Shown: positions 1-7,906 of the stretch, in pieces
How positions within the stretch are numbered: position 1 is the first letter of the stretch
Layout of the letters: each line of letters starts with the position of its first letter
Assembly: GCF_014874095.1 (NCBI RefSeq)
Contig: NZ_JADBEB010000001.1
Coordinates: forward strand, 1,798,001-1,862,000
Source of the DNA: Plantactinospora soyae
GTDB taxonomy: Bacteria; Actinomycetota; Actinomycetes; Mycobacteriales; Micromonosporaceae
Length of the DNA: 64,000 nt
Direction: 5' to 3'
Program-made: the position numbers and the translations under genes
The notes under the pieces: model-generated
What the model was told of the DNA's origin: nothing
What the model saw: only the letters and a program-made list of their open reading frames with translations
Databases searched by the model: none

Positions 1-319
1 CAAATCGGTTTATCTGGTGCGAACCTGGCGGCCAGCCGAATCTGGCGGAGGCCGAACTACAGGTGTGCTGAGCTGCTCTGCGAATATGGAGCCGACGGCA
101 ACGCGGCCAGACCCTTCCGCGCACCCCCCTGCGGCAGGCGGGACGCGGTGCCGGCGCTCGGTGGACCAGGATCGGCCAGAATCTGGTCCACGCCGCGTGG
201 CTGCCCCTACCGGGGTCAGGCGCGGCAGCCACCCCCGGTCCGGCACCAGCCGGGCGGGCGCACCAGCTGCGCGGTCGGGACACCCCCGGTGCCGACGCAC
301 GAACGACAGGGAGATAGGG
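1..319. other. Upstream region of the 2-oxoacid dehydrogenase operon
   Basis: No convincing gene lies before the E1 alpha start. The E1 alpha frame stays open upstream from about position 17, but the translation there is Arg/Pro-rich low-complexity sequence without similarity to the family, so I treat it as leader. The region holds an inverted repeat at 161-191 and a purine-rich GGGAGA just before the ATG at 320. The start of the window (CAAATCGGTTTATC) is AT-richer than the rest and may be the edge of a promoter. Confidence 0.5.
161..191. promoter_or_regulatory. 9-bp perfect inverted repeat, possible operator
   Basis: GTGGACCAG at 161-169 is matched by its exact reverse complement CTGGTCCAC at 183-191, with a 13-nt spacer. 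It lies about 130 nt before the E1 alpha start. The wide spacer and lack of a T tract make a regulator site more likely than a terminator, but no regulator is identified. Confidence 0.4.
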
Positions 320-1504
320 ATGGCGAAGAGCGATCCTGCGGGTACGACCCGCGGCAGGCGGGCCGGCACCCGGTCCGCACGACCGGGCGGGAAAACCCCG
401 GTAACCGGTGATCTCGTGCAGCTGCTCACTCCGGACGGCGACCGGATCGACCAGGTCACCTGGCACGACGGTACGGAGTACCGGGTCGACTTCACCGACG
501 AGGAGTACCGGAGCCTCTACCGGGACCTCGTCCTGGTCCGCAAGCTGGACGCCGAGGCGACCGCGTTGCAGCGCCAGGGTGAGCTGGGCATCTGGGCCAG
601 CCTGCTCGGCCAGGAGGCCGCCCAGGTCGGTTCGGGGCGGGCCCTGCGCACCCAGGACATGGCCTTCCCGACCTACCGGGAGCACGGCGTGCTCTACTGC
701 CGGGGGATCGACCCGATCATGCCGCTGGGCCTGTTCCGGGGTGTCGACCTCGGTGGTTGGGACCCGAACGAGTTCAAGTTCAACATGTACACGATCGTGA
801 TCGGGGCGCAGACCCTGCACGCCACCGGCTACGCCATGGGCGTGAACATGGACGGCAAGACCGGCACCGACGACGGCGAGGCGGTGATCGCCTACTTCGG
901 CGACGGCGCCTCCGCCCAGGGTGACGTGAACGAGGCTTTCATCTGGGCCAGCGTCTTCAACGCCCCGATGGTGTTCTTCTGCCAGAACAACCAGTACGCC
1001 ATCTCCGAGCCGCTGGAGCGGCAGACCCGGATCCCGCTCTACCAGCGGGCCGCCGGCTTCGGCTTCCCCGGCGTACGGGTGGACGGCAACGACGTGCTGG
1101 CGACGTACGCGGTCACCCGGGCGGCACTGGACAACGCGCGTCACGGTCAGGGCCCCACCCTGATCGAGGCGTACACCTACCGGATGGGCGCGCACACCAC
1201 CACGGACGACCCGACCCGGTACCGGATCGCCAGCGAGGTCGAGGCGTGGCAGGCCAAGGACCCGATCGCGCGGGTACGGACCTTCCTCACCAAGCAGGGC
1301 ATCGCGGACGACGCGTTCCTCGCCGAGGTGGACGAGCAGGCCAAGCAGGAGGCGCTGCGACTGCGCGAACGGGTGCTGGAGATGCCCGATCCCGAGCCGT
1401 TGACGCTGTTCGACAACGTGTTCCCGAACGGCTCGCCGGAGATCGACGCGCAGCGCGAGCTGACCGCCCGGTACATGGACTCGTTCGAGGGGAGCGCGCT
1501 CTGA
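320..1504 (+). CDS. pdhA: Pyruvate/branched-chain 2-oxoacid dehydrogenase E1 alpha subunit
   Basis: This is the thiamine-diphosphate-dependent E1 alpha subunit of a 2-oxoacid dehydrogenase complex, which decarboxylates the oxoacid and, with E1 beta, acylates the E2 lipoyl group. The 394-residue protein carries the TPP-binding GDG...NN motif (GDGASAQGDVNEAF at about residues 194-207 and CQNNQYAIS near 222-230). It also has the conserved RTQDMAFPTYREHG loop and the YRMGAHTTTDDPTRYR C-terminal signature. ATG 320 was chosen because it follows GGGAGATAGG and gives a normal family length. Its TGA overlaps the ATG of E1 beta, so the two are translationally coupled. Sequence alone does not decide between pyruvate and branched-chain substrates; actinobacterial copies of this layout carry either name. 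Confidence 0.93.
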   Translation: MAKSDPAGTTRGRRAGTRSARPGGKTPVTGDLVQLLTPDGDRIDQVTWHDGTEYRVDFTDEEYRSLYRDLVLVRKLDAEATALQRQGELGIWASLLGQEAAQVGSGRALRTQDMAFPTYREHGVLYCRGIDPIMPLGLFRGVDLGGWDPNEFKFNMYTIVIGAQTLHATGYAMGVNMDGKTGTDDGEAVIAYFGDGASAQGDVNEAFIWASVFNAPMVFFCQNNQYAISEPLERQTRIPLYQRAAGFGFPGVRVDGNDVLATYAVTRAALDNARHGQGPTLIEAYTYRMGAHTTTDDPTRYRIASEVEAWQAKDPIARVRTFLTKQGIADDAFLAEVDEQAKQEALRLRERVLEMPDPEPLTLFDNVFPNGSPEIDAQRELTARYMDSFEGSAL

Positions 1505-2493
1505 TGGCCACCGAAACCCTCACCCTGGGCAAGGCGCTCAACCGTGGCCTCCGCCGCGCGCTGGAGCAGGACCCCAAGGTCATCATCATGGGCGAGGACG
1601 TCGGCAAGCTCGGCGGCGTCTTCCGGATCACCGACAGCCTGCAGAAGGACTTCGGCGAGAACCGGGTGATCGACACCCCGCTCGCCGAATCCGGCATCAT
1701 CGGCACCGCGGTCGGCCTCTCCATCCGGGGCTACCGGCCGATCTGCGAGATCCAGTTCGACGGCTTCGTCTACCCGGCGTACGACCAGATCGTGTCGCAG
1801 GTGGCGAAGATGCACTACCGCTCGCAGGGCAAGGTCAAGGTGCCGATCGTCATCCGGATCCCGTTCGGTGGCGGCATCGGCGCGGTGGAGCACCACTCGG
1901 AGTCCCCGGAGGCGTACTTCGCGCACACCGCCGGGCTGAAGGTGGTCGCCTGCGCGACGCCGCAGGACGCGTACACGATGATCCAGCAGGCCGTCGCCTC
2001 GGACGATCCGATCGTCTTCTTCGAGCCGAAGCGGCGGTACCACGAGAAGGGTCTGGTGGACCTCGACGCGCCGCTCGACGACGCGTACCCGCTGCACGCC
2101 GCCCGGGTGGTCCGGCCCGGCCGCGACGCCACACTGCTGGCGTACGGCCCGATGGTGCGGACCGCGCTGGAGGCGGCCGCCGCGGCGGAGGAGGACGGTC
2201 GCGACCTGGAGGTCATCGACCTGCGTACCCTCTCCCCGCTCGACCTCGGCGCGGTGTACGAGTCGGTCAAGCGGACCGGCCGGTGCGTGGTGGTGCACGA
2301 GGCGCCCGGCAACCTCGGTCTCGGCTCCGAGATCGCGGCCCGGATCACCGAGGAGTGCTTCTACTCGCTGGAGGCACCGGTCCTGCGGGTCACCGGCTTC
2401 GACACGCCCTATCCGGCCGCCCGGCTGGAAGAGGACTACCTGCCCAATCTCGACCGGGTGCTCGACGGCGTCGACCGCACCTTCGGTTGGTGA
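1504..2493 (+). CDS. pdhB: 2-oxoacid dehydrogenase E1 beta subunit (transketolase-like)
   Basis: This beta subunit pairs with E1 alpha to form the thiamine-diphosphate active site. The 329-residue protein has the expected start (TLGKALNRGLRRALEQDPKV), the GEDVGKLGGVFRIT motif that contacts the cofactor, the IPFGGGIGAVEHHSESPEA segment and a transketolase C-terminal domain ending in VTGFDTPYPAARLEEDYLP. The ATG shares its first base with the TGA of the upstream gene. E2 follows immediately. The length is typical for the family (about 325-330 residues). Confidence 0.94.
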   Translation: MATETLTLGKALNRGLRRALEQDPKVIIMGEDVGKLGGVFRITDSLQKDFGENRVIDTPLAESGIIGTAVGLSIRGYRPICEIQFDGFVYPAYDQIVSQVAKMHYRSQGKVKVPIVIRIPFGGGIGAVEHHSESPEAYFAHTAGLKVVACATPQDAYTMIQQAVASDDPIVFFEPKRRYHEKGLVDLDAPLDDAYPLHAARVVRPGRDATLLAYGPMVRTALEAAAAAEEDGRDLEVIDLRTLSPLDLGAVYESVKRTGRCVVVHEAPGNLGLGSEIAARITEECFYSLEAPVLRVTGFDTPYPAARLEEDYLPNLDRVLDGVDRTFGW

Positions 2494-2498
2494 GCGCG

Positions 2499-3968
2499 AT
2501 GTCGCGAGTCAGGGAGTTTCCGCTGCCCGACCTCGGGGAGGGGCTGACCGAGGGCGAGATCCTCAAGTGGCTGGTGTCGGTCGGTGACACGGTCGAGCTG
2601 AACCAGCCGATCGTCGAGGTGGAGACCGCCAAGGCGGCGGTCGAGATCCCGTCGAAGTGGGGCGGCAAGGTCACCGCGATCTTCCACGAGGAAGGCACGG
2701 TGGTCGACGTCGGTATGCCGATCTTCGCCATCGACACCGACCCGGGCGCCGGCGACCTGCCGGTGCCGTCCGCCGCCTCGCTGGCGGCGGTCGAGGTGGC
2801 TCCGGCGGAGGGCGCCATCGAACCGGGCCTGATCGGCGGGCCCGCACCGGGCGGCCGGACGGCGGTGCTGGTCGGCTACGGCCCGAAGACCGCTGCCGCG
2901 AAGCGCCGCCCCCGCAAGGGCGCCGGGCCGAACGGCACTCCGATGCCCCGGTCCGCACCCACCTCGGTACCGGCGCCCGCGCCGGCTCCGACCCCGGTGC
3001 CGGCCGCTCCTCCGGTACCCCGTACGGCCACCGTGCCGTCTCCGGCGCCCGCCGCCGGGTCCGGTACCGGACCCGAGGCGCTGGTACTGGCGAAGCCGCC
3101 GGTACGCAAGCTCGCCAAGGATCTCGGGGTGGACCTGCGTACCCTGATCGGGTCCGGCCCGCTGGGCTCGATCACCCGGGACGACGTACACCTGGCTCTG
3201 GCCGGGGGCGGGACGGAGGCCGAACCGGCGTCCGCGACCCGGACCACGGCGGGCCCGGTCTTCGGGCCGGACCGGGAGCAGCGGATTCCGGTCAAGGGCG
3301 TCCGGAAGCTCACCGCGCAGAACATGGTCGCGTCGGCGTTCAGCGCCCCGCACGTCACCGAGTTCCTGACGGTCGACGTGACGCGGTCGATGAAGGCGCT
3401 CGACCGGCTGCGGAAGCGTCGGGAGTGGCAGGACGTCCGGGTCTCCCCGCTGCTGCTGGTCGCCAAGGCGGTGCTGCTCGCGGTCGGCCGGCATCCGATG
3501 GTCAACTCGACCTGGGCCGGCGACGAGATCGTGGTCAAGGAGTACGTCAACCTCGGCATCGCGGCGGCGACCGAGCGCGGTCTGATCGTGCCGAACATCA
3601 AGGACGCCGGGCGGCTGTCGCTGCGGGAGCTGGCCGACGCGATGACGGCGCTGGTGCAGACCGCGAAGACCGGCCGGACGGCGCCGGCGGACATGTCCGG
3701 TGGCACCCTGACCATCACCAACGTCGGCGTCTTCGGCGTCGACACGGGTACCCCGATCCTGCCGCCGGGCGAGTCGGCGATCCTGGCCTTCGGGGCGATC
3801 CGGGAGATGCCCTGGGTCCACAAGGGCAAGATCAAGGTTCGTCAGGTGACCACGCTGGGGCTCTCCTTCGACCACCGGATCATCGACGGCGAGCTGGGTT
3901 CGAAGTTCCTGCGTGACGTGGGCGACTTCCTGGCCGATCCGGAGGCGGCCCTGCTCGGCTGGACCTGA
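2499..3968 (+). CDS. pdhC: 2-oxoacid dehydrogenase E2 (dihydrolipoamide acyltransferase)
   Basis: E2 forms the core of the complex and transfers the acyl group from lipoamide to CoA. The 489-residue protein shows one N-terminal lipoyl domain with the lipoylated lysine in VETAKAAVEIP (about K45) and long Ala/Pro linkers near 140-195. A peripheral-subunit-binding domain lies at about 200-235 (KPPVRKLAKDLGVDLR), followed by the catalytic domain with the SFDHRIIDGE motif near residue 456. The start could also be GTG 2490, which would overlap the E1 beta stop; ATG 2499 begins exactly at the conserved MSRVREFPLPDLGEGL. No E3 gene is adjacent, so a dihydrolipoamide dehydrogenase must come from elsewhere. 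Confidence 0.93.
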   Translation: MSRVREFPLPDLGEGLTEGEILKWLVSVGDTVELNQPIVEVETAKAAVEIPSKWGGKVTAIFHEEGTVVDVGMPIFAIDTDPGAGDLPVPSAASLAAVEVAPAEGAIEPGLIGGPAPGGRTAVLVGYGPKTAAAKRRPRKGAGPNGTPMPRSAPTSVPAPAPAPTPVPAAPPVPRTATVPSPAPAAGSGTGPEALVLAKPPVRKLAKDLGVDLRTLIGSGPLGSITRDDVHLALAGGGTEAEPASATRTTAGPVFGPDREQRIPVKGVRKLTAQNMVASAFSAPHVTEFLTVDVTRSMKALDRLRKRREWQDVRVSPLLLVAKAVLLAVGRHPMVNSTWAGDEIVVKEYVNLGIAAATERGLIVPNIKDAGRLSLRELADAMTALVQTAKTGRTAPADMSGGTLTITNVGVFGVDTGTPILPPGESAILAFGAIREMPWVHKGKIKVRQVTTLGLSFDHRIIDGELGSKFLRDVGDFLADPEAALLGWT

Positions 3969-4004
3969 CGTTCGCAACGCTCCACCCGCACTGGCAAAAG
4001 GACG

Positions 4005-4044
4005 CGGCCGGTGTGCTCCGGGTTACTCCCGAGCACACCGGCCG
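4005..4044 (+). terminator. Strong stem-loop after the dehydrogenase operon
   Basis: CGGCCGGTGTGCTC at 4005-4018 pairs perfectly with GAGCACACCGGCCG at 4031-4044, and inner CGGG/CCC bases extend the stem. It starts 37 nt after the E2 stop. There is no U tract, as is usual in GC-rich actinomycetes. Confidence 0.75.
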
Positions 4045-4099
4045 TATCCATCAGGTTACGAAGAACCATCGCCCCGACGACCTCTGGACCTTTGATTCG

Positions 4100-4105
4100 T
4101 AGGCT
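4100..4105 (+). promoter_or_regulatory. Predicted -10 box (TAGGCT) for the 45-residue ORF
   Basis: TAGGCT matches the -10 form seen repeatedly in this window (serS, pheA, the epimerase). It lies about 100 nt before ATG 4208, so this transcript would have a real 5' leader, unlike most of its neighbours. Confidence 0.4.
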
Positions 4106-4207
4106 GGTGTCTCAGCTCACCTAATAATCGGTGGCAGACGATGGCCCGATGCGGTTGAATGGACACATCAGACGGGAAGACAACCGAATAGCCAGGGGGC
4201 GTACACC

Positions 4208-4345
4208 ATGAGCATGATCAACCGACTTCGCAACCGACGGGCCAGCGTTCGACGCGCGCGGGCGATCGAGCGGGCACTGCAGGCGACCAGTTCGCCGGCG
4301 GTCCGCGACGAGATCCTGATCGCCGCGCAGCGCTACTACGGCTGA
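4208..4345 (+). CDS. Small basic helical protein (45 aa)
   Basis: A 45-codon ORF beginning MSMINRLRNRRASVRRARAIE and ending AAQRYYG. It is preceded by CAGGGGG as a ribosome-binding site, a TAGGCT box about 100 nt upstream and terminators on both sides (4005-4044 and 4380-4413), so it looks like an independent transcription unit. The N-terminal half is strongly Arg-rich, which suggests nucleic-acid or membrane-surface binding. I recall similar short Arg-rich proteins in related actinomycetes, but no function is known to me. Confidence 0.65.
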   Translation: MSMINRLRNRRASVRRARAIERALQATSSPAVRDEILIAAQRYYG

Positions 4346-4379
4346 CCCCCAGCGGAGCCTCCTCACCTCCGCACCAGAT

Positions 4380-4413
4380 CGACGGCCCGCCCGGTCCTCC
4401 GGGCGGGCCGTCG
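4380..4413 (+). terminator. Perfect 15-bp hairpin terminator after the 45-residue ORF
   Basis: CGACGGCCCGCCCGG (4380-4394), a TCCT loop, then CCGGGCGGGCCGTCG (4399-4413), followed by GCGTTTC. The arms match without error, 34 nt after the stop codon of the small ORF. Confidence 0.85.
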
Positions 4414-4701
4414 GCGTTTCACAGCGCAGGCCACCGGGATTCCGCCCCTGCCACGCCGCCCGGTACGGTGGGGCTCGGTCGTCGCCCGACCAACCGCCCG
4501 AGGCGTACCGAGCAGACCCCGTCAGCTCTTACGGTTCCGGACGGCGTCCCCGGCGACCGGCGCTGCCCCCGGGCGGCACCGGCCTGGACCGGTTACCGTG
4601 CGGGGAGCTTGCTGAGCCGGTTTCGCGCCGGTACCGCCGACCCTGGCCGGAGGACCGACGCGCGATCGGCGCGGCCGACATGTGATGGAGGAGGCGCGCG
4701 C
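4414..4701. other. Leader/promoter region of the proline-rich protein gene
   Basis: The frame of the downstream gene is open here from 4468, but the predicted translation is unlike the rest of the protein. A TACGGT box at 4464-4469 could be the -10, and GGAGGAGG just before 4702 is a strong ribosome-binding site, so I read 4470-4701 as an untranslated leader. I see no RNA fold or riboswitch that I can name. Confidence 0.4.
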
Positions 4702-7700
4702 ATGACGTCCGAGGATCCGCAGCACCCCGGCCGGTGGCCGGACGAGGCTGCGCCGGGCGCCACAGGCCCAGCCCCGTACGGCAGTCCCACACCGCAGGGC
4801 GACGACCGGTTCCCGCCCCAGGGTGCCGGAGCGCCGCCGGCCAACTTCGGATGGGCACCGCCACCATCCGGGCCGGCGGGTGCACCCACCGGCTGGGACG
4901 AGCAGCCGGGCGGCCCGGGTGGCGGCCAGGCCGGCGCGCCCGGTTGGGACGAGTCCGGCAACGGGTCGGGCGCACCCCGCCCCCGCCCGGAGACGACGCA
5001 GTGGGGCGCACCGCCGGAGGCGCCCACCCAGACCAGGCCGACGCCCCCCGAGGGTGCCGGCTACCCGCCGGAGTGGGGCACCCCTGCGCCGCAGGGCGCC
5101 CCGGTCGGCCCTCCGCGCTGGACCGGAGCCGGCCAGTCCACGGACCCGCCCGGCAGCCCGCCCTCGTACCCGGCCCAGTCCGGCACGCCCGGCGGCCAGG
5201 AGAACTATCCCGACCAGCACGCCGGGGGTCAGCAGGGCGGCTACCCCGCCCAGCCCGTCGGCGGCCCGCAGGGCGGCTACCCGGCCCAGTCCTCCGGCGG
5301 CCCGGCGTACCCCGGTCAGTCCTCCGGCGGCCCGGCGTACCCGTCGGCGGCTCCGGACGGCTCGGCGTACCCCGACCAGGGCGGCGACAATTCCGGCTAC
5401 CCCCAGGGCAACCGGGGCGGCGGCTTCGCCGACCCCGCACCATGGGGACCGGGCGAGGCGTGGGGCTCCCAGCGACCAGGTCCGGAGTCCGGCCCGCCAG
5501 CGGGCGACTATCCGCAGCGGCCGGCCGACTACCCCCCGCAGGCCGAAGCGGGACAGCCGCACGGCGGGGCGCCGCAGGCCGCAGCCTGGGCACCGCAGCC
5601 GTCGACCTGGTCCTCGGCCCCGGGATCGAACGCCAGGCCCGGCGCCTTCGAGCCGTCCCGTCCCGAGTTCGACCGGCGGGAGCCCGGCAACCCGACCGAC
5701 GGTCCGGCCTACCAGCCGCGCCCGGCGCCCGGGTTCTCGCCCGAGAACGCCGTACCGCTGCCGCCGCAGGAGGCCCGGGTACCCGGCGCCAGTCTGGCCG
5801 CCGCACCGCCGGCCGACTATCCGCCGCAGTCCCCGCCCGACTACCCGCCGCAGTCCGGGCGCCCGGCACCGGCCGGTTCGCCGGCTCCGGGTGACTATCC
5901 GGCCCGGCCCGGCTTCCCGCAGCGGTCCGACTTCCCGGCCGAGGGACGGGACTACGGCTCGCCGTCGGAGGGCCGGGACTACGGCCAACCGTCGGACGGC
6001 CGGGACTACGGCTCGCCGTCGGAGGGGCGGGACTACGGCCAACCGTCGGACGGCCGGGACTACGGCTCGCCATCGGACGGCCGCGAGTACGGCCAACCGT
6101 CGGACGGGCGGGACTACGGCTCGCCGTCGGAGGGGCGGGACTACGGCCAACCGTCGGACGGCCGGGACTACGGCTCGCCATCGGACGGCCGCGAGTACGG
6201 CCAACCGTCGGACGGGCGGGACTACGGCCAACCGTCGGACTACGGCCAGTCGCCCCGGGAGGCGGACGGCTGGACGCCGGGCGGCTTCCCGTCGGGCGCA
6301 CCCGAGGCGGCACCAGAGTCTCCCGCTCCCGCGCCCGGCGCCATGCCGGTCGTACCGCAGCCACGGGTGCCGACGGACTCCTCCGTGGGCGGCCGGGTGG
6401 CCGTACCCGGGGTGGGACGACCGGAGCCGGCTGCCGAGTCGGATCGACCCGTGGGCCGGGCCAGTGCCGCCGTACCGGCCGCCAGTCGGGTCCTGCCGCC
6501 GGCCGATCACGTCGGCGCGGCCCCGATTCCGGCACCGCAGCCACGGGTGTACGGCCGGGCCACCCCGGCGGACGAGCCCGAGCAGCCCCGCGCCGCCGAG
6601 CCCGGAGCCTGGGAGCCCGATCGACCCGGTGGCGAGAGCGCGCGACAGGCCGGACCGACGGTCTACGGCGCGCCGCCCGCACAGCCGGGACCGGAGAACC
6701 ACGACGACCGTTTCCCGGATGATCCGCCAGCGACCCGGGTGGCCGTTCCGGGCGCCAGGACGCCCCAGGCAGACGCCCCGAACCGCCCCCAGGCTGCCGG
6801 CGGCTCACCCTTCGCCGACCTGATCGATCCCCCGGGGGCCGCACCCGGCTTCGGTCCACCCGACGCCGACCGGTTCGGCGGACCGGCCCCCGGCAACGCC
6901 GACCGGTTCGGCGGACCCGCTCCAGCCGAGACCGACCGCTTCGGCGGACCGGCTCCCGGCAACGCCGACCGCTTCGGCGGACCCGGTTCGCCGGACGGCG
7001 ACCGGTTCGGCGGACCCGCTCCAGCCGACACCGACCGCTTCGGCGGACCGGCTCCCGGCAACGCCGACCGCTTCGGCGGACCCGGTTCGCCGGACGGCGA
7101 CCGGTTCGGCGGACCGGGCGGGGCCGATCGCGACCGCTTCGGCGGGCCCGGTTCAGCCGACGCGGACCGGTTCGGCGGTAACGGGCCCGGTCAGCCGGAC
7201 TTCGGCCCGCCGATGCCTGGAGGTGCCGGCGGACCGGGCGGCTTCGGCGCGTCCAACGCTGCGGCACCGGTACCGGCGGCGTACGGGTCGCCGGGAGCAG
7301 CTGCGACCTACGGATCGCCCGGAGCCGGCGCGACCTACGGATCGCCCCCCGGAGCGGCCCCGACGACGTTCGGCGCGCCCGGGGGTGCGCCGCCGTACGG
7401 ATCGCCGTCCCCGTCGGGCCCGAACTGGGGTGGTGGACCGGACGGAGCCGATCAGGGCCGGTTCGACTCGTTCAAGCCGGAGCCGGAGCCGGAGGTCAAG
7501 CCCGAGCCCCCGACGCCGCAGGTACGCAACGGCAAGGTGCTGTTCCTGGTGCTGGTCGCCGCGGTCCTGCTGCTGGCGATCCCGCTGGGCACCCTCTGGC
7601 TGCTCGGCAAGATCGGGGAAGAGGACGCGGCTCCCCCGTTCAATCCGGCGGTGGGCGCCTGCGTCAAGGACTCCGGCGGGACTCCCGTGATCGCGGACTG

Positions 7701-7836
7701 CGCGGAGCAGGGCGTGTTCAAGGTGGTCTCCAAGGTGACCGACAAGGCGGAGTGCGCGCCGAACACCCCGCAGACCATCGTCATCCCGGGCCGCAAGGAA
7801 GTGCTCTGCCTGGAACCGGCGACCGCCGGTAGCTGA
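4702..7836 (+). CDS. Giant proline/glycine-rich repeat protein with one C-terminal TM anchor
   Basis: A 1044-residue protein of which about 940 residues are Pro/Gly/Gln/Ala/Ser-rich and probably disordered. Two tandem repeat blocks stand out: eleven 9-residue units of the type GRDYG-S/Q-PS-D/E (about residues 414-512) and ten 11-residue units starting DRFGG (about 723-826), followed by YGSPG repeats. A single membrane helix (VLFLVLVAAVLLLAIPLGTL, about 945-965) is followed by an outside domain of about 70 residues with four cysteines (VGACV, IADCAEQG, KAECAPN, LCLEP). The C-terminal domain resembles the LppU/SCO3897-type extracytoplasmic domain. The start follows GGAGGAGGCGCGCGC. The N-terminal part would be cytoplasmic and could act as a scaffold or condensate-forming tail; this is inference. 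Confidence 0.8.
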   Translation: MTSEDPQHPGRWPDEAAPGATGPAPYGSPTPQGDDRFPPQGAGAPPANFGWAPPPSGPAGAPTGWDEQPGGPGGGQAGAPGWDESGNGSGAPRPRPETTQWGAPPEAPTQTRPTPPEGAGYPPEWGTPAPQGAPVGPPRWTGAGQSTDPPGSPPSYPAQSGTPGGQENYPDQHAGGQQGGYPAQPVGGPQGGYPAQSSGGPAYPGQSSGGPAYPSAAPDGSAYPDQGGDNSGYPQGNRGGGFADPAPWGPGEAWGSQRPGPESGPPAGDYPQRPADYPPQAEAGQPHGGAPQAAAWAPQPSTWSSAPGSNARPGAFEPSRPEFDRREPGNPTDGPAYQPRPAPGFSPENAVPLPPQEARVPGASLAAAPPADYPPQSPPDYPPQSGRPAPAGSPAPGDYPARPGFPQRSDFPAEGRDYGSPSEGRDYGQPSDGRDYGSPSEGRDYGQPSDGRDYGSPSDGREYGQPSDGRDYGSPSEGRDYGQPSDGRDYGSPSDGREYGQPSDGRDYGQPSDYGQSPREADGWTPGGFPSGAPEAAPESPAPAPGAMPVVPQPRVPTDSSVGGRVAVPGVGRPEPAAESDRPVGRASAAVPAASRVLPPADHVGAAPIPAPQPRVYGRATPADEPEQPRAAEPGAWEPDRPGGESARQAGPTVYGAPPAQPGPENHDDRFPDDPPATRVAVPGARTPQADAPNRPQAAGGSPFADLIDPPGAAPGFGPPDADRFGGPAPGNADRFGGPAPAETDRFGGPAPGNADRFGGPGSPDGDRFGGPAPADTDRFGGPAPGNADRFGGPGSPDGDRFGGPGGADRDRFGGPGSADADRFGGNGPGQPDFGPPMPGGAGGPGGFGASNAAAPVPAAYGSPGAAATYGSPGAGATYGSPPGAAPTTFGAPGGAPPYGSPSPSGPNWGGGPDGADQGRFDSFKPEPEPEVKPEPPTPQVRNGKVLFLVLVAAVLLLAIPLGTLWLLGKIGEEDAAPPFNPAVGACVKDSGGTPVIADCAEQGVFKVVSKVTDKAECAPNTPQTIVIPGRKEVLCLEPATAGS
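5941..6237 (+). repeat. Eleven in-frame 27-bp tandem repeats (GRDYG units)
   Basis: Eleven contiguous 27-bp units encode D/E-G-R-D/E-Y-G-S/Q-P-S. Units 3-6 and 7-10 form a near-identical higher-order repeat of four units (108 bp), suggesting recent duplication by unequal recombination or slippage. The repeats are coding and have no spacers, so this is not a CRISPR array. Confidence 0.9.
6868..7179 (+). repeat. Ten in-frame 33-bp tandem repeats (DRFGG units)
   Basis: Ten units start with DRFGG, spaced 11 codons apart, with variable joins such as PAPGNA, PGSPDG and PAPADT. Several consecutive units are near-identical at the DNA level. They lie between the GRDYG block and the transmembrane segment of the same protein. 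Confidence 0.88.
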
Positions 7837-7851
7837 GTCCGGCCGATCCTC

Positions 7852-7893
7852 GACCAGCGCCCCGTCTCCCGTCCGGGAGGCGGGGCGCTGGTC
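7852..7893. terminator. Bidirectional terminator between convergent genes
   Basis: A 19-bp stem (7852-7870 against 7875-7893) with one G-T-type mismatch and a 4-nt loop sits between the proline-rich protein gene (ends 7836, plus) and the hemolysin III-like gene (ends 7907, minus). It is symmetric and could serve both. Confidence 0.85.
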
Positions 7894-7906
7894 GTCGCGC
7901 GGCGGA

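Noticed and set aside
5941-6237. Regular repeats that look at first like a CRISPR array
   Set aside because: The 27-bp units are contiguous, in frame and coding, without unique spacers or cas genes.
4529-7267. Very long minus-strand open frames opposite the proline-rich protein (over 700 and 900 codons)
   Set aside because: They are Arg/Pro/Gly shadows caused by GC-rich repeats on the coding strand; no domain, start signal or ribosome-binding site supports them.
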